Assembly (NCBI GenBank): GCA_020852035.1
Contig: JADZBR010000178.1
Location: 1-22,563, forward strand
Direction of reading: 5' to 3'
Length of the DNA stretch: 22,563 nt
DNA from: Caulobacteraceae bacterium
GTDB lineage: Bacteria; Pseudomonadota; Alphaproteobacteria; Caulobacterales; Caulobacteraceae
Shown: one piece after another, positions 14,698 to 22,563 of the stretch
Layout: each line of letters opens with the position of its first letter
Position numbering within the stretch: the stretch's first letter is position 1
Translations under genes and position numbers: made by a program
Notes under the pieces: generated by a model
Databases searched by the model: none
What the model was told of the DNA's origin: nothing
Seen by the model: the letters and a program-made list of their open reading frames with translations, nothing else

Positions 14698-15582
14698 ATG
14701 CCCACGTTCGAGACCCTGCTCTACGCTGTCGACGGCCCCGTCGCGACCATCACCCTCAACCGGCCCGACCGGCTGAACGCCTTCACCGGCAAGATGATGT
14801 ACGAACTGATCGCCGCCTTCGACGAGACCGACGGCGACGATGCGGTCAGGGCGGTGATCGTCACCGGCGCGGGGCGCGGCTTCTGCGCGGGGGCGGACCT
14901 GGCGGCCGGTGGCGACACCTTCAACCGCGACGCCCAGGCCAGGACCGAAGCCGGCCGCGCCGAGTTGCAGGTGGGCGACGTCTACCGCGACGGCGGCGGC
15001 ATGGTCTCGCTGCGCATCTACGAGAGCCTGAAGCCGGTGATCGCCGTCGTGAACGGCGCGGCGGTCGGCGTAGGCGTGACCATGCAGCTGCCGATGGACA
15101 TCCGCATGGCCTCGACGGAGGCGCGGTTCGGCTTCGTCTTCAACAAGCGCGGGATCAATCCGGAGGCGGCCTCCTCGTGGTTCCTGCCGCGCCTCGTCGG
15201 CCCCTCCCAGGCGCTGGAGTGGATCTACACCGGCCGCGTCTTCCCGGCGCAGGAAGCGTTGGAGAAGGGCCTCGTCCGCTCGGTCCACGCGCCGGACGAA
15301 CTGCTGCCCGCCGCCCAGGCCCTGGCCCGCGAGATCGCCGAGAACACCTCGCCGGTGTCCAACGCCCTCGCCCGTCAGCTGATCTGGCGCATGGCCGGCG
15401 CGCCGCACCCGATGATCGCCCACCGCGCCGACAGCCGGGCCGTGCAGGCCCGAGGCGCCTCGAAGGACGCCGTCGAGGGCGTCACCTCGTTCCTCGAAAA
15501 GCGCCCGGCGACCTGGCCGAACACCGTCTCCGGCGACCTGCCCGACATCTGGGCGAACTGGGAAGCGCCAGACTTTCGCTGA
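14698..15582 (+). CDS. Crotonase-family protein (enoyl-CoA hydratase/isomerase-like)
   Basis: A 294-residue crotonase-fold enzyme. The oxyanion-hole segments are present: RGFCAGADLAAGG around residues 60-72 and VNGAAVGVGVTMQLPMD at about 118-134. Aligned by eye with rat mitochondrial hydratase, the two hydratase glutamates (E144, E164) correspond to T128 and F148. E156 in GINPEAASSW is where isomerase-type members carry their catalytic acid. This argues against simple hydratase chemistry and for an isomerase or unknown acyl-CoA reaction. AAGGAGG lies seven bases before the ATG. It is slightly longer than the usual 260 residues, with a C-terminal WPNTVSGDLPDIWANW extension. It is divergent from the GMC oxidoreductase and precedes repeat R3. 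Confidence 0.9.
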   Translation: MPTFETLLYAVDGPVATITLNRPDRLNAFTGKMMYELIAAFDETDGDDAVRAVIVTGAGRGFCAGADLAAGGDTFNRDAQARTEAGRAELQVGDVYRDGGGMVSLRIYESLKPVIAVVNGAAVGVGVTMQLPMDIRMASTEARFGFVFNKRGINPEAASSWFLPRLVGPSQALEWIYTGRVFPAQEALEKGLVRSVHAPDELLPAAQALAREIAENTSPVSNALARQLIWRMAGAPHPMIAHRADSRAVQARGASKDAVEGVTSFLEKRPATWPNTVSGDLPDIWANWEAPDFR

Positions 15583-15589
15583 TCGTCAA

Positions 15590-15693
15590 TGCGTGGTTCG
15601 AGACGCGGCCCCGACGGGCCGCTCCTCACCATGACGACGTTTTTTGCTGACTTAGTCATCCTGAGGAGCGCGAAGCGCGTCTCGAAGGACGCA
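15590..15693 (-). repeat. Dispersed palindromic element R, copy 3 (complete, inverted)
   Basis: The most complete copy. It runs from TGCGTGGTTCGAGACGC through CTCACCATGAC, a spacer with a T6 run, GTCATCCTGAGGAGCGC and GCGTCTCGAAGGACGCA. The ends pair with each other apart from the CC/GG dinucleotide. It is reversed relative to copies 1, 2 and 4. It lies directly after the crotonase stop and before the DUF2336 leader. Confidence 0.88.
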
Positions 15694-15713
15694 CTGCGGC
15701 TCGACCGTCGTGA

Positions 15714-15747
15714 TTAGCCGCTGGTTAACGCCAAGCATGATCGAATC
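15714..15747 (+). promoter_or_regulatory. CtrA-like site and GANTC site upstream of the DUF2336 gene
   Basis: TTAG (15714-15717), seven bases, then TTAAC (15725-15729) matches the CtrA consensus TTAA-N7-TTAAC with one mismatch. GAATC, a CcrM methylation site (GANTC), is at 15743-15747. Both are within 62 bp of the DUF2336 ATG. CtrA binding is inferred from the motif alone. Confidence 0.55.
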
Positions 15748-15774
15748 GGGCTGTCGCCTCGTCTTCGCGAGCCC

Positions 15775-17013
15775 ATGAGCCAGTCCGCCGTCGCCCCGCT
15801 GTTCGGCCACGCCTCCCAGGAGGAGATCGTGGTCGCCCCCCGCCCCTCGCGGGCGCGGCTGGCGCTGCTCAAGCGGCTGGCCGACGTGGTCTGCCTGCCC
15901 GGCAGCCGGATCAACAGTTTCGAGCGGGCCATGACGGCGGACCTCCTGGTCGAGATCGTCCGCGAGGCCGCGCCCGAGGAACGCGCCAAGGTCGCCCGGC
16001 GGCTCTCGGCGCTGAGCGAGATCCCCTCCTCCATCCTGCGGCTGCTGCTGCGGGACATCATCGAGGTCGCCTCGCCGCTGCTGGAGAACGCCGGGCATAT
16101 CTGCGACCCGGACCTCATCGACTGCGCCCGCCAGACCACCCTGGAGCACCGCCGGCTGATCGCCATGCGCCGCGGGGTCAGCGAGGTGGTCGCCGAGGCG
16201 GTGATCGAGGCCGGCGAGCCGCTGGTCATGGAGATGCTGCTGCGCAACGAGGAGGCTCGCCTCTCGGCCGGCGCGATCGAGACGATGGTGGCCGCCACGC
16301 GGGAATCGGCGCGCATCACCGGCCTGCTGCTGCGACGCCCGGAACTGCGGCCGGCCCACGCCTACATCCTCTTCTGGTGGGCCGACGCGGACGCCCGCCG
16401 GACCATCCTGCAAAGGTTCGCCGTCAGCCGCGAGATCTTGCAGGACGCGGCCAGCGACATCTTCGCGATGGCCGCCGAGGAGGGTTGGCAGGACCCGCTC
16501 TCGCGCAAGGCCCTGCAGTTCATCGAGCGCCGCCAGCGCAACCGCGGCGCCATCGAGCGCAGCCCCTTCGCCAGCCTCGAGGAGGCGGTCGCCGCCGCCC
16601 AGACCGGGCTGACCCGCGAGACCGCCGAGGAGATCGCCTACCTGTCGGGCCTCAAGCCGATGACCGGCGCCAAGATCTTCACCGACCCCGGCGGCGAGCC
16701 GGTGGCCATCCTCTGCAAGGCCACCGGCCTGCCGCGCGCCGCGGTGCGGGCGCTCTGGCGTGGCCTCAGGCGGCCGGAAACCGACGAGGCCGGCGGGCTC
16801 GCCGCGGCCCTGGAGCGGGTGCTGACCACCTACGACATGATCGCCGTCGACCGCGCCCAGACGGTGCTGCGTTACTGGAACTGGTCGTTGACCAGCGCCC
16901 TGACCCCGGCGTTGATGAAGGCCATCCGCGAAGGCGACGACGAGGCTGTCGACGAGTATTCCGCACCGCAGCGCGCGGCGATGCTGGTGCTGACCAACGA
17001 CTTCGCGCGCTGA
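15775..17013 (+). CDS. DUF2336 domain-containing protein
   Basis: A 412-residue protein of the DUF2336 family, found mainly in alphaproteobacteria, whose function is not established. It is almost entirely helical with repeated short helical units (AAPEERAKVARRLSALSEIPSSILRLLLRD, then SEVVAEAVIEAGEPLVMEMLLRNEEARLS), resembling HEAT-like packing. There is no signal peptide or membrane helix, so it should be cytoplasmic. The ATG at 15775 has only a weak Shine-Dalgarno. The leader holds a CtrA-like site and a GANTC site, so cell-cycle control is possible. It is followed 114 bp later by mucR with its own promoter, so it is probably transcribed alone. Confidence 0.88.
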   Translation: MSQSAVAPLFGHASQEEIVVAPRPSRARLALLKRLADVVCLPGSRINSFERAMTADLLVEIVREAAPEERAKVARRLSALSEIPSSILRLLLRDIIEVASPLLENAGHICDPDLIDCARQTTLEHRRLIAMRRGVSEVVAEAVIEAGEPLVMEMLLRNEEARLSAGAIETMVAATRESARITGLLLRRPELRPAHAYILFWWADADARRTILQRFAVSREILQDAASDIFAMAAEEGWQDPLSRKALQFIERRQRNRGAIERSPFASLEEAVAAAQTGLTRETAEEIAYLSGLKPMTGAKIFTDPGGEPVAILCKATGLPRAAVRALWRGLRRPETDEAGGLAAALERVLTTYDMIAVDRAQTVLRYWNWSLTSALTPALMKAIREGDDEAVDEYSAPQRAAMLVLTNDFAR

Positions 17014-17030
17014 TCAAAACTCATCCAAGC

Positions 17031-17057
17031 TTGTGCTTGGAGGGATCAGGCTATAAT
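17031..17057 (+). promoter_or_regulatory. Candidate mucR promoter
   Basis: GCTATAAT (17050-17057) matches both the general TATAAT box and the Caulobacter GCTANAWC box at seven of eight positions. TTGTGC (17031-17036) lies upstream at usable spacing as a weak -35. It sits between the DUF2336 stop and the mucR start. Confidence 0.6.
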
Positions 17058-17082
17058 CCCAACTAAACTGAATTCTCGTGAC

Positions 17083-17556
17083 ATGCAGAGCATCGCCGCG
17101 ACACCAGATATTGGGAACACCCCGGGAATGGAAGAGAAATCCGAACTGATCGAGATGACGGCGGACATCGTCTCGGCCTATGTCGGCGCCAACAGCGTCG
17201 CGGCGGCCGAACTGCCGGCGCTGATCCAGAGCGTCCACGCCACCCTCTCCGGCATCTCCGGCGGCGCGCCGGCGGCGGAGGCGCCTCCCAAGGACCCGGC
17301 GGTGCCGGTGAAGCGCTCGATCACCCCCGACTACCTGATCTGCCTGGAGGACGGGCGCAAGTTCAAGTCGCTGAAGCGTCACCTGCGCACCAAGTACAAC
17401 ATGAGCCCCGAGGATTACCGGGCCAAGTGGAGCCTGCCCAAGGACTATCCGATGGTGGCCCCCAACTACGCCAAGGCCCGCTCGGACCTGGCCAAGCAGA
17501 TGGGCCTGGGCCAGGGCGGCCGGAAGGCGCCGGCGCGCAAGCGGGCGCGGGCCTAA
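17083..17556 (+). CDS. mucR: MucR/Ros-family zinc-finger transcriptional regulator
   Basis: A 157-residue MucR/Ros regulator, an alphaproteobacterial DNA-binding family acting broadly as a silencer of AT-rich promoters. In Caulobacter it takes part in cell-cycle control with CtrA and SciP. The N-terminal helical part (MEEKSELIEMTADIVSAYVG) is the oligomerisation region. The C-terminal part has the Ros finger in its one-cysteine form: CLEDGRKFKSLKRHLRTKYNMSPEDYRAKWSLPKDYPM. The tail is basic (RKAPARKRARA). The frame opens at ATG 17083, but family members usually begin at MEEKSE, so ATG 17128 is an equally good start. Neither has a strong Shine-Dalgarno. A GC-rich hairpin (17562-17577) follows the stop. 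Confidence 0.93.
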   Translation: MQSIAATPDIGNTPGMEEKSELIEMTADIVSAYVGANSVAAAELPALIQSVHATLSGISGGAPAAEAPPKDPAVPVKRSITPDYLICLEDGRKFKSLKRHLRTKYNMSPEDYRAKWSLPKDYPMVAPNYAKARSDLAKQMGLGQGGRKAPARKRARA

Positions 17557-17561
17557 AGCCG

Positions 17562-17737
17562 CCCCCGCCGGCGGGGGTGGGCGACCGCGAAGCGGTGGAG
17601 GGGGCGCGACTTGGCGCGGACCTCAGCAGGTGTGCGCCGGCGCGTCCTTGCTGAGTCTCCCTGCAGAACCTCGCCCCCTCCACCGCTTCGCGGTCCCCCT
17701 CCCCCATTTCGCTTCGCTACATGGGGGAGGATTTAAG
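17562..17737. repeat. GC-rich long inverted repeat element, copy B2, mucR terminator candidate
   Basis: This fills most of the 307 bp between mucR and the PAS_5 gene. The perfect palindrome CCCCCGCCGGCGGGGG (17562-17577) comes first and may end the mucR transcript. Arms 17573-17606 and 17672-17705 are reverse complements over 34 bases with two mismatches (core CCGCGAAGCGG). The right end is a second hairpin, CCTCCCCCAT (17698-17707) with ATGGGGGAGG (17721-17730), then ATTT, as at 4307-4337. The arms match copy B1; the core does not. No gene is seen inside. Confidence 0.8.
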
Positions 17738-17823
17738 CGAGTCCCCACCGCCACATTTCGCCGCATTCGCGCCCCAATCGGGCAGATTTCCCTTGCCGGG
17801 AGAATCCCTCGTGGGTGATAAGT

Positions 17824-17838
17824 GATTCGTCGTGAATC
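17824..17838 (+). promoter_or_regulatory. Paired GANTC sites upstream of the PAS_5 gene
   Basis: GATTC (17824-17828) and GAATC (17834-17838) are both CcrM methylation sites and together make an inverted repeat with a 5-base centre. They lie 26-40 bp before the ATG at 17864. In DNA of this composition a GANTC occurs by chance about once per 340 bp, so the pairing is suggestive only. Confidence 0.4.
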
Positions 17839-17863
17839 CAACGACTTGTTAAGGACTCTGCAG

Positions 17864-18346
17864 ATGGGAGCTCAGATCGGGTCCTCCGTTGCGGCCGCCA
17901 GGGCGCACGAGGAGCTGTTCGCCTACTGGGCTTCCCTGAAACGCGCCGGCCGCCTGCCGAGCCGCGCCGATATCCACCCCTCCGGCTTCCAGCGCCTGCT
18001 GCCCACCGTCAGTCTGATCGACGTGCGCGAGGACGGCGACTACCGCCAGCGGCTGGCCGGCACCGAACTCTACAGCGTCTACGGCCGCGAGATCACCGGC
18101 CGCACCCTGGGCGACATCTACAACTCCCAGGCCGCCGAATACTGGCGCGGCCAGCTCGACGAAGTGGTGCGGACGGGCAAGCCGGGCGTGGGCGTGCACA
18201 ACCTCTCCTGGCGCGGGGCGGGGCATATCCAGATCCTCTGGCTGCGACTGCCGCTGGCCAGCAACGGGACCGATGTCGACATGATCCTCGGCTACGACGC
18301 CGTGGTCGGCATGCAGGGCGATACGACCGGCGTGCGCGCCGCCTGA
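17864..18346 (+). CDS. PAS_5-domain protein
   Basis: A 160-residue single-domain protein of the alphaproteobacterial PAS_5 family. The domain spans about residues 15-150, with AYWASLKRAGRLPSRADIHPSGFQRLLPTVSLIDV followed by YRQRLAGTELYSVYGREITGRTLGDIY, the usual family signature. No kinase, cyclase or DNA-binding domain is attached, so it may act as a small sensor or an adaptor. The ATG at 17864 has AAGGA eight bases upstream. An in-frame GTG at 17822 is less likely and would overlap the GANTC pair. It stands alone between repeat B2 and repeat R4. Confidence 0.88.
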   Translation: MGAQIGSSVAAARAHEELFAYWASLKRAGRLPSRADIHPSGFQRLLPTVSLIDVREDGDYRQRLAGTELYSVYGREITGRTLGDIYNSQAAEYWRGQLDEVVRTGKPGVGVHNLSWRGAGHIQILWLRLPLASNGTDVDMILGYDAVVGMQGDTTGVRAA

Positions 18347-18364
18347 GGCGGATCGGCCATGCGC

Positions 18365-18473
18365 CCTTCGACACGCCCGCTCCGCGGGCCCTCAGGATGA
18401 CCAACCCGGCAGGCGCCTGACAAACTTCGTCATGGTGAGGGCGGCCCGCAGGGCCGTGTCTCGAGCCGCGCAC
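18365..18473 (+). repeat. Dispersed palindromic element R, copy 4
   Basis: The left half is CCTTCGACACGCCCGC...CCTCAGGATGAC, then a spacer of about 27 bp, and the right half GTCATGGTGAGGGCGG...GTGTCTCGAGCCGCGCAC. It differs from the other copies by paired changes (GACACG with CGTGTC) that keep the arms complementary, a sign that the hairpin itself is selected or that it arose from one founder. It lies 18 bp after the PAS_5 stop. Confidence 0.82.
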
Positions 18474-18532
18474 CGCACCTCCACGTCCTCCCATCCATCC
18501 GACCTGTTCACGCTTCCGCGGATAGGCGCACA

Positions 18533-18558
18533 TTCCTATTCACAGGAACAAATAGGAA
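18533..18558 (+). promoter_or_regulatory. DnaA-box-like site within an inverted repeat, upstream of the DnaA-IV gene
   Basis: CTATTCACA (18536-18544) matches the DnaA box TTATNCACA at eight of nine positions. It overlaps the left arm of an inverted repeat, TTCCTATT (18533-18540) and AATAGGAA (18551-18558). The site is about 100 bp before the ATG of the DnaA domain-IV-like gene. The AT-rich stretch here is unusual for this GC-rich DNA. Confidence 0.5.
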
Positions 18559-18641
18559 ACTTCTCCTCGCAACTGTAGGCCGTATTAGCCTCTGATCCGA
18601 CGCCGACGTGGCGCCGCCCATCAGTTCGAGGACCAGTCCAG

Positions 18642-19001
18642 ATGTCGCTCAGCGACTCCCACCTCGCCGAGTTCGGCGAACTTGCCGACCCCCGCCGCGA
18701 CCGGCTGGCGGCGGCTTTCGTGACCAGCCTGGTGGCGATGGCCACCGGCGTGCCCGCTGGCCAGATCGCCGCCGCCAGCCGCGCCAGCGCCCCGGCCGCC
18801 CGCGCACGGCAGATCGCCATGTATCTGACACACGTAGGGTTTTCCTGGCCGCTGGCCCGCGTCGCCGCCGCCTTCGGGCGCGACCGCACCACCGCCAGCC
18901 ACGCCTGCCATCGCATCGAGGACCTGCGCGACGACGCCGCGTTCGATGCGCGCCTGGCGGTCATGGAGGCGTGCCTGCGCGAGGCGCCGGAGCCGCGATG
19001 A
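18642..19001 (+). CDS. Stand-alone DnaA C-terminal (domain IV)-like DNA-binding protein
   Basis: A 119-residue protein whose C-terminal half resembles domain IV of the replication initiator DnaA. About residues 55-65 hold ARQIAMYL. Residues 67-95 follow with GFSWPLARVAAAFGRDRTTASHACHRIEDL, which parallels the DnaA FGRDHTTVLHACRKI recognition signature. There is no AAA+ ATPase part, so it cannot initiate replication as DnaA does. It could compete for DnaA boxes or serve as a transcription factor (inferred). The first 50 residues are helical and specific to this group. AGGA lies nine bases before the ATG. The stop overlaps the DUF6456 start (ATGA). A DnaA-box-like site lies about 100 bp upstream. 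Confidence 0.88.
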   Translation: MSLSDSHLAEFGELADPRRDRLAAAFVTSLVAMATGVPAGQIAAASRASAPAARARQIAMYLTHVGFSWPLARVAAAFGRDRTTASHACHRIEDLRDDAAFDARLAVMEACLREAPEPR

Positions 19002-19720
19002 ACGACATCGCCGAACGGCTGGCCGCCCGCGCCGCCCAGGTTCTGCGGCGTCCCGGCGCGTGGCTGGCGACCTCGGGCGACGGCTACGCGGTGCGCGGCT
19101 CGGCCGACCGCCGGCGGCGGTCGCTGCTGACCCTGGACGAGGCCGCCTTCGCCGCCCTCGCCCGCACGCCGGGGCTGAAGGCGCGGCCCGACGGCGGCTG
19201 GACCCTGGCGGCCCGCCCGGCCCCGCCACCGCCCGACCGGGCGGGGCGACCGGGGATGATCGAGGGCGAGCGGGCGGTGGTGGAGGACGACGGCCGGCTG
19301 ACGCCCCGGCGGGTCAACCTGGGGGAATCGCCCGTCGCCTGGCTCGCCCGCCGCAAGGACGCGGCCGGACGGCCGTGGCTGGACCCGCGCGAGGCGGCGG
19401 CCGGCGAGCGGCTGCGCGAGGACTTCCACCGCGCCGGGCTGATCGGGCGGATGACCATGTCCTGGGACGCCGGTCCCAGGTCGCGCGGCGGCCGGAGCGC
19501 GGGGCTGGAGCCTGCCGAACGGGCGCGCGCGGCCAAGGCGCGGATCGCCGCGGCGCTGGAGGCGGCGGGGCCGGGGTTGCGCGGCGTTCTGGAGCAGGTG
19601 TGCCTGGCCGGCTCGGCGCTGGAGGCGGCCGAGCGGGCGCTGGGCCTGCCGCGACGCTCGGGCAAGACGCTGCTGAAGCTGGCCCTCGGCCGGCTGGCGG
19701 ACCACTACCGGATCGGGTGA
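18998..19720 (+). CDS. DUF6456 domain-containing protein
   Basis: A 240-residue protein matching DUF6456, an alphaproteobacterial family without known function. The central segment RRVNLGESPVAWLARRKDAAGRPWLDPREAAAGERLREDFHRAGL is the family core. MTMSWDAGP follows, then a C-terminal helical region (LEPAERARAAKARIAAALEAAGPGLRGVLEQVCLAG and ALGLPRRSGKTLLKLALGRLADHYRI) that looks like a helix-turn-helix. It overlaps the DnaA-IV-like gene by ATGA, so the two are made together and may form a complex or co-regulate targets. The ATG is fixed by this overlap; the longer upstream open frame is the antisense-like shadow of the first gene. Confidence 0.85.
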   Translation: MNDIAERLAARAAQVLRRPGAWLATSGDGYAVRGSADRRRRSLLTLDEAAFAALARTPGLKARPDGGWTLAARPAPPPPDRAGRPGMIEGERAVVEDDGRLTPRRVNLGESPVAWLARRKDAAGRPWLDPREAAAGERLREDFHRAGLIGRMTMSWDAGPRSRGGRSAGLEPAERARAAKARIAAALEAAGPGLRGVLEQVCLAGSALEAAERALGLPRRSGKTLLKLALGRLADHYRIG

Positions 19721-19734
19721 GGCGGGAGGACCGT

Positions 19735-19778
19735 GCGTCCTTCGAGACGCCCGCTGCGCGGGCCCCTCAGGATGACTA
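19735..19778 (+). repeat. Dispersed palindromic element R, half copy 5
   Basis: Only the left half is present: GCGTCCTTCGAGACGC, a CCCGCTGCGCGGG mini-hairpin and CTCAGGATGAC. The right half is absent. It lies between the convergent DUF6456 and sufE genes, 14 bp past the DUF6456 stop, so its hairpin may now act as a terminator. Confidence 0.8.
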
Positions 19779-19799
19779 TCCTGGGTTGATTTCGCAACT

Positions 19800-20228
19800 T
19801 CAACGCCAGGCCAAAGCCTCGGCGTCGCGCTTGATCCGCGCGACCATCGCGTTCAGGCCGTTGGAGCGCTGGGCCGACAAGGCGCTGGACAGGCCGAGAC
19901 GCTCCAGCGCCGCCCTGGCGTCGAAGCCGGCGATGGCGGCGGGGGGACGGCCGGAGAACAGGCGCAGGAGGATGGCGATCAGGCCGCGCACGATATGGGC
20001 GTCGGAATCGCCGCGGAAGCCCAGCAGCCCGTCGCTCCGCGGCTCGGTGACCAGCCACACCTGGCTGGCGCAGCCGCGCACCTTGTTGGCGTCCGAATGC
20101 TCGGCCTCGGAGAGCGGCTCGAGCTCGCGGCCGAGCTCGATCACATAGCGGTAGCGTTCCTCCCAGTCGCCGAGGAGTTCGAACTCGTCGGCCAGGTCGT
20201 TGAGCGCGGTCTGGATGTCATCGGGCAT
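19800..20228 (-). CDS. sufE: SufE-family cysteine-desulfuration protein
   Basis: A 142-residue SufE protein. SufE takes persulfide sulfur from the cysteine desulfurase SufS and passes it to the SufBCD scaffold for iron-sulfur cluster building in the cytoplasm. The acceptor cysteine is C53 in KVRGCASQVWL, the defining motif. The N-terminal ELLGDWEERYRYVIELGRELEPL and C-terminal GLSSALSAQRSNGLNAMV segments are also typical. It is complete in length. The ATG at 20228 is the only sensible start, though it lacks a strong Shine-Dalgarno. No other suf genes are nearby. It is divergent from the DivJ-like kinase across 99 bp. Confidence 0.95.
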   Translation of the reverse strand: MPDDIQTALNDLADEFELLGDWEERYRYVIELGRELEPLSEAEHSDANKVRGCASQVWLVTEPRSDGLLGFRGDSDAHIVRGLIAILLRLFSGRPPAAIAGFDARAALERLGLSSALSAQRSNGLNAMVARIKRDAEALAWR

Positions 20229-20327
20229 GGGCGCGGCGGACTTAAGCGGGGGATGGGCTGTGCGCAAGCGCTCGCCAAAGGGGCGAGCCGCCTCGCGGGC
20301 GCGGACGGGGCGGGCTAAGCTCGGGCG

Positions 20328-21935
<1,608 letters not shown>

Positions 21936-21946
21936 GGGACCAGAGG

Positions 21947-22261
21947 TCAGACAAACTCGCGCACGACGATCTTCCCTACCCGGTCATGGCGGGGGCCGAT
22001 CTTGATCTCGATGTCGTGACCCAGCGCCCGCAGGCAATCTTCCAGCATGGCCTGGCTGACGCCGTCGAGCTTACCCTGGGTGACAAGGGAGAGCTTGGGC
22101 TGATTGATTGGCAGACGGCTGGCCGCCTCCCGCTGGCTGAGGCCCATCTCGGCGATGGTTCGCTTGAGGCGCACGGCGAGCTTGGCTTTCACGACATAGC
22201 CGTCATCAAGGGCGAGGTCGTCCAGGACGCTTCGGCCGGCGGGGGTGACAAACTTTTCCAT
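21947..22261 (-). CDS. XRE-family HTH antitoxin (HigA-like)
   Basis: A 104-residue protein with a central helix-turn-helix (VRLKRTIAEMGLSQREAASRLPINQPKLSLVTQGKLDG), followed by a dimerising helix SQAMLEDCLRALGHDIEIKI. This is the antitoxin type that pairs with Gp49/HigB-like toxins. It lies downstream of the toxin gene, as is usual for HigBA, and its ATG overlaps the toxin TGA (TGATG). It is expected to neutralise the toxin and repress the operon. The open frame continues upstream inside the toxin gene but is a shadow. It ends 11 bp from the convergent histidine-kinase gene. Confidence 0.88.
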   Translation of the reverse strand: MEKFVTPAGRSVLDDLALDDGYVVKAKLAVRLKRTIAEMGLSQREAASRLPINQPKLSLVTQGKLDGVSQAMLEDCLRALGHDIEIKIGPRHDRVGKIVVREFV

Positions 22262-22563
22262 CAGGGTGTCTGCTTCCTGGCTTTCGCCTTCTCGGTTTCG
22301 ATCCGCCTCATCTCGGCCAGACGCGCCTCGATCGTCTCCTTGTCCCGCTTCGGCAGGTTTCGGCCCTGGGTCGACTTCGTCTTGAAGCAATGCAGGACGT
22401 AGACGACGTCTTCGTAATGGGCGCAGTAGACCGCGCGATAGGTGTCTCCGTCGTCATCCTCCAACACCTCGACCAAGGCTGGACGATAGCCCGCCAGCGT
22501 TTTGGCGTCCTCATAGGACAAGCCGTTCTGGGCATGCGACAGCGCGAAACCAAACGTCTGGCG
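22261..22563 (-). CDS. Gp49-like RelE/HigB-type toxin, 5' end outside the window
   Basis: One hundred codons of a type II toxin of the phage Gp49-like / HigB family (RelE fold mRNA interferase). Family marks are the upstream RQTFGFALSHAQNG, the middle TYRAVYCAHYEDVVYVLHCFKTKSTQG and the C-terminal IEARLAEMRRIE. The frame is open to the window edge, and the first 14 visible codons before the TTG at 22521 match the family, so the true start lies beyond 22563. The basic and aromatic residues in YVLHCFKTKS resemble the active surface. It is followed directly by its antitoxin. The missing N-terminus is probably only a few to about 20 residues. Confidence 0.85.
   Translation of the reverse strand, partial: RQTFGFALSHAQNGLSYEDAKTLAGYRPALVEVLEDDDGDTYRAVYCAHYEDVVYVLHCFKTKSTQGRNLPKRDKETIEARLAEMRRIETEKAKARKQTP

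Noticed and set aside
17557..17863. Small open frames inside repeat B2
   Set aside because: They lie within palindromic sequence, are Pro/Gly/Ala-rich and have no ribosome binding site.
20241..20246. CtrA half-site (CTTAAG) between sufE and the DivJ-like gene
   Set aside because: Only a single TTAA is present with no partner at seven-base spacing, so it is not reported as a CtrA box.

Overview
The window is high-GC alphaproteobacterial chromosome. It looks like a member of the Caulobacterales (Caulobacter/Phenylobacterium-like); this is inferred from gene content and was not tested by search. The main markers are a DivJ-like histidine kinase, a MucR/Ros-type zinc-finger regulator, a DUF2336 protein, a PAS_5 protein and a DUF6456 protein next to a stand-alone DnaA domain-IV protein. 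There are no rRNA or tRNA genes, no CRISPR array and no transposase.

Region by region. At 131-1914 lie a secreted protein of unknown function and an exported metallo-beta-lactamase-fold hydrolase of the lactonase type. At 1955-4297 a MaoC-type hot-dog dehydratase is divergent from a double hot-dog acyl-CoA thioesterase, a small membrane protein and a GFA-type zinc protein. A GPH-type sugar symporter (4349-5818) follows, convergent with them and separated by a perfect hairpin. At 6192-7117 are two small conserved proteins (PhnB-like VOC and DUF1428). At 7243-7835 a membrane protein is translationally coupled to a small HTH regulator, with two palindromes lying on its probable promoter. A large exported DUF885 protein (7909-9717) comes next, then a nucleotidyltransferase-fold gene fragment whose 5' end runs into a dispersed repeat. 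At 10511-12055 is an acyl-CoA synthetase. A VapBC toxin-antitoxin pair (12209-12921) sits between it and a GMC oxidoreductase (12918-14591), which is divergent from a crotonase-family gene (14698-15582).

The right-hand part (15775-21935) is rich in regulators: DUF2336 with a CtrA-like site in its leader, MucR, PAS_5, the DnaA-IV/DUF6456 operon, SufE and the DivJ-like kinase. This is the most interesting part of the window. Several of these families belong to the alphaproteobacterial cell-cycle network, and the DnaA-IV/DUF6456 pair has a DnaA-box-like site upstream. The window ends in a HigBA-like toxin-antitoxin pair whose toxin runs off the edge.

The left and central genes include five acyl-CoA or redox enzymes (MaoC dehydratase, thioesterase, acyl-CoA synthetase, crotonase, GMC oxidoreductase). 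They suggest catabolism of fatty acids, alcohols or hydrophobic compounds but do not form one operon. Two families of palindromic repeats occupy the intergenic gaps. One is an approximately 100 bp element with ends resembling TGCGTCCTTCGAGACGC (four copies and one half copy). The other is a GC-rich inverted repeat of about 175-205 bp (two copies), with a related hairpin at 4307-4337.
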